A stretch of 48,875 nucleotides of DNA from Chloroflexota bacterium. Its GTDB lineage: Bacteria; Chloroflexota; Limnocylindria; P2-11E. The DNA is taken from contig VBIL01000160.1 in assembly GCA_005879975.1 (NCBI GenBank), forward strand, positions 1 to 48,875, given 5' to 3'. The notes under the pieces are model-generated. The model saw nothing but the letters and a program-made list of their open reading frames with translations, was not told where the DNA came from and made no database searches. Numbering within the stretch: position 1 is the stretch's first letter; each line of letters begins with the position of its first letter. Below are positions 46,138 to 48,875 of this stretch, in pieces. Both the position numbers and the translations under genes were made by a program.

Positions 46138-46822
46138 GGTCGCGGGTCTCTCAGCGTGGTACGGCCAAGCGCAGGCGCTGAGGGAAGTCGCGTTTCGTGT
46201 CGATGACGGAGAGCTCATCACGCTGGTCGGCCGGAACGGGGCGGGGAAGACGACCACGCTCCGCTGTCTGGTCGGCCTCCATCGCGAGATGAAAGGCCGG
46301 ATCCTGCTCGGCGGCGAGGACATGAGTGGCTGGTCCCCGGAGCGTCGCGCCCGTGCGGGCCTCGGCTACGTCCCCGACGATCGGGGCATCTACGCGACGC
46401 TCACCGTTCACGAGAACCTCACACTGCCACCGCAGGTCGGACCCACGGCGTGGCCGCTCGATCGCGTGTACGCGACGTTCCCGGTCCTTGGCGAGCGCCG
46501 GCGCACCTCGGGGTCGAAGCTTTCCGGTGGCGAGCAGCAGATCCTCTCGATCGCGCGAGCACTACGCATGGGGGCCCGCATCCTCCTCCTCGACGAACCG
46601 ACCGAGGGCCTCGCGCCGGTCCTCGTCCAACAGCTTCGCGAGATGCTCCTGGATGCCAAACGCGAAGGTCTGACCGCGCTCCTGGTGGAGCAGAACCTCC
46701 GCTTTGCGAGGGCCGTCGCCGACCGTCACTATCTCCTCGCTCAGGGGGAGATCGTGGAGACGCTCGACAACGCCGCGGTCGCGGCGCGGGAGCACGAGCT
46801 CCTTCGTCATCTCGGCGTCTAA
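46130..46822 (+). CDS. Branched-chain-amino-acid-type ABC transporter ATP-binding protein (LivF-like)
   Basis: MLEVAGLSAWYGQAQALREVAFRVDDGELITLVGRNGAGKTTTLRCLVGL...LSGGEQQILSIARALRMGARILLLDEPTEGLAPVLVQQL. Confidence 0.95.
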   Translation: MLEVAGLSAWYGQAQALREVAFRVDDGELITLVGRNGAGKTTTLRCLVGLHREMKGRILLGGEDMSGWSPERRARAGLGYVPDDRGIYATLTVHENLTLPPQVGPTAWPLDRVYATFPVLGERRRTSGSKLSGGEQQILSIARALRMGARILLLDEPTEGLAPVLVQQLREMLLDAKREGLTALLVEQNLRFARAVADRHYLLAQGEIVETLDNAAVAAREHELLRHLGV

Positions 46823-46844
46823 CCGGGGCAAGAGGAGGACGACC

Positions 46845-48098
46845 ATGCGCGCTTTCGCTGCGATCGTTTCCGCCGTGTTGATCGCCGCTGCTTGCGGCGG
46901 CGGGCCCGGCGGCGCCGGTGCGTCGGCGGGACCCATCAAGCTCACCGACGGGAAGCTCGTCCTCGCGGTGATCAACGACCAGTCCGCGGTCTACGCCGAG
47001 CTCTCCGGTAAGAACGCGGTCGAGGCCGTCAACATGGCGGTCGAGGACTTCAAGGCCAAATACGGAGACAACGTCTTCGGCGGAAAAGTCGAGGTCATCA
47101 CCGCGGATCATCAGAACAAGCCGGACGTGGCCAGCTCCAAGGCGCAGGAGTTCTACGAGCGCAGCAACGCGGACGTGATCTTCGACGTCCCGACCTCATC
47201 CGCGGCCCTCGCCATCGCGAAGATCGCAAACGACGAGAAGCGTCTCTACATCAACATCACCGCCGCGACCACGGATCTCACCGGAGCGCAGTGCAACAAG
47301 TACACGTTCCACTACGCCTACGACACGTACATGCTCGCGGCGGGGACCGGTGTGTGGGTCACGCAGAACGTGGGAAAGAGCTGGTACATCATCTATCCGA
47401 ACTACGCCTTCGGGCAGGACATGGAGAAGTCATTCCGCAACGCGATCACAAAGACCGGCGGCACGATCGTCGCGTCGGATGGGTCTCCTTTCCCGAACCA
47501 GACCGGTGACTTCTCGAATCTCCTCGTGAAGGCGGGCTCGCTGAAGCCCCAGGTCCTTGGCGCGATGCAGGCTGGCGGCGATCTCGTCAACGTCGTGAAG
47601 CAGTACAACCAGTTCAAGCTCAAGGACCAGAACATTCAGCTCGCGATCGGTCTGCTCTTCGACACCGACATCACCGCCCTCGGCTCCGACGCCTACGCGG
47701 GCGTCGTCTACACGACGCCGTGGGTCTGGAACATGGATGACCAGGCGCGGACGTTCGCCGACAAGTTTCTGAAGCGCACGAACATCCGGCCGACCTTCGC
47801 CCACGCCGGGAACTACTCGGCGGCGTGGCAGTACATGGAGGCGATCCGCAGAGCCGGTACGGACGACCCGGATGCCGTCGTCAAGCAGCTCGAGGGCTAC
47901 AAGTTCAACGACTTCTTCATCCGGAACGGATACATCCGCCCCGAGGACCACTGGGTGCAGCACGACGCCCTCCTCGCGCAGGTGAAGCCGGCGTCCGACG
48001 TGAAGGAGAAGTTCGACTACTCGAAGGTCTTGGGCACCCTCAAGGCCGAGCAGGTCTCGCGTCCACTCTCCGAGACCGGCTGCCAGATGCCCAAGTAG
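46845..48098 (+). CDS. Liv-type ABC transporter substrate-binding lipoprotein
   Basis: MRAFAAIVSAVLIAAACGGG lipobox; LVLAVINDQSAVYAELSGKNAVEAVNMAVEDFKAKYG... periplasmic-binding fold type I (Peripla_BP_6). Confidence 0.92.
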   Translation: MRAFAAIVSAVLIAAACGGGPGGAGASAGPIKLTDGKLVLAVINDQSAVYAELSGKNAVEAVNMAVEDFKAKYGDNVFGGKVEVITADHQNKPDVASSKAQEFYERSNADVIFDVPTSSAALAIAKIANDEKRLYINITAATTDLTGAQCNKYTFHYAYDTYMLAAGTGVWVTQNVGKSWYIIYPNYAFGQDMEKSFRNAITKTGGTIVASDGSPFPNQTGDFSNLLVKAGSLKPQVLGAMQAGGDLVNVVKQYNQFKLKDQNIQLAIGLLFDTDITALGSDAYAGVVYTTPWVWNMDDQARTFADKFLKRTNIRPTFAHAGNYSAAWQYMEAIRRAGTDDPDAVVKQLEGYKFNDFFIRNGYIRPEDHWVQHDALLAQVKPASDVKEKFDYSKVLGTLKAEQVSRPLSETGCQMPK

Positions 48099-48150
48099 CG
48101 CAGAGTGAGAGGTGTGGCGCGGGCTGCGCCCCACCTCGATCAACGAGTCG

Positions 48151-48875
48151 ATGGACCTCGGCTACGCGACTCTTCAGGTCTTCAACGGCCTCGTCAACGG
48201 GGCGTTCTACGCGCTGCTCTCACTCGGCCTCGCGGTCATCTTCGGCATGCTCCGCGTCGTCAACTTCGCGCACGGGGCGTTCTACATGCTCGGTGCGTTC
48301 GCGGCGTATCTCCTGCAGCTCGAGTTGGGCGTCGGCTTCTGGCCGGCGCTCATCCTCGCGCCACTGGCCGTCGCGCTCGTCGGGATCGTCGTCGAGCGGC
48401 TCCTCCTGCGCCGGCTCTACGGTCTCGATCCGCTGTACGGCTTCCTGCTGACCTTCGGCCTGGCCCTTCTCATCCAGGACGGGATGCGCGTCCGGTTCGG
48501 CCTCCAGGGTGAGCCGTATGCGACGCCGGCGGAGCTCGGCGGGTCGCTCTCGCTCGGCGCCATTGCGTACCCCGCGTACCGGCTCTTCGTCATCGCGTTC
48601 TCGCTGGCGGTGTGTGTGGCGGTCTGGTACGCGATCGAGCGGACGCGGCTCGGCATGGTGGTACGTGCCTCCATCGAACGTCGCGACCTGACGCGGGCGC
48701 TCGGCATCAGCGTGGACCGTTGGGTCACCGGGACGTTCGCATTCGGGATCGCGCTCGCCGGACTGGCCGGCGTGCTGGCTGCGCCAATGCGCAACGTGTC
48801 GCCGACGATGGGCTCCGAGCCGGTGATCCTCACGTTCGCCGTCGTGGTCATCGGTGGTATGGGGTCGATCGCGGG
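48151..48875 (+). CDS. Branched-chain-amino-acid-type ABC transporter permease (LivH-like), truncated by window end
   Basis: MDLGYATLQVFNGLVNGAFYALLSLGLAVIFGMLRVVNFAHGAFYMLGAFAAYLLQ...; alternative GTG start at 48112. Confidence 0.93.
   Translation, partial: MDLGYATLQVFNGLVNGAFYALLSLGLAVIFGMLRVVNFAHGAFYMLGAFAAYLLQLELGVGFWPALILAPLAVALVGIVVERLLLRRLYGLDPLYGFLLTFGLALLIQDGMRVRFGLQGEPYATPAELGGSLSLGAIAYPAYRLFVIAFSLAVCVAVWYAIERTRLGMVVRASIERRDLTRALGISVDRWVTGTFAFGIALAGLAGVLAAPMRNVSPTMGSEPVILTFAVVVIGGMGSIA

Overview
High-GC bacterial chromosomal window; gene content suggests a Chloroflexota-like lineage (inference only). I saw no tRNA, rRNA, CRISPR array, transposase or prophage genes. Contents left to right: a sugar-type ABC substrate-binding lipoprotein and an MscS-type TM-helix protein (minus strand, sharing one uninterrupted frame); two GH57 enzymes flanking ribosomal protein L25 and an AMIN-like lipoprotein; an HtrA protease; an MFS transporter; argS; a tightly overlapped eight-gene minus-strand cluster (ECF sigma, putative membrane anti-sigma, membrane protein, MacA-like adaptor, MacB-like ATPase and permease, DUF5666-like protein, GNAT_C-type acyltransferase); an MBL hydrolase; a heme-copper-oxidase-I-like membrane protein; a long plus-strand run (rplU-rpmA-rpmE-tdk-DUF1385-prfA-hydantoinase-methyltransferase-DinB-TPR/HTH regulator-P-loop kinase-GNAT-FecR-like-serine hydrolase-thyA-folA-HDAC-like-DUF983); a large DUF11-repeat secreted protein with strictly periodic 399/411-nt units and a frame break behind its signal peptide; and an acyl-CoA synthetase, BBE oxidoreductase, alpha/beta hydrolase, 3-hydroxybutyrate dehydrogenase and Liv-type ABC transporter locus. 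Best candidates for a second look: the sigma-led MacAB/acyltransferase operon, the DUF11 repeat architecture and its broken N-terminus, the hydroxybutyrate/Liv locus, several conserved genes lacking a canonical start codon, and paired palindromes or direct repeats in intergenic regions. All functional calls come from reading motifs; no database search was run.
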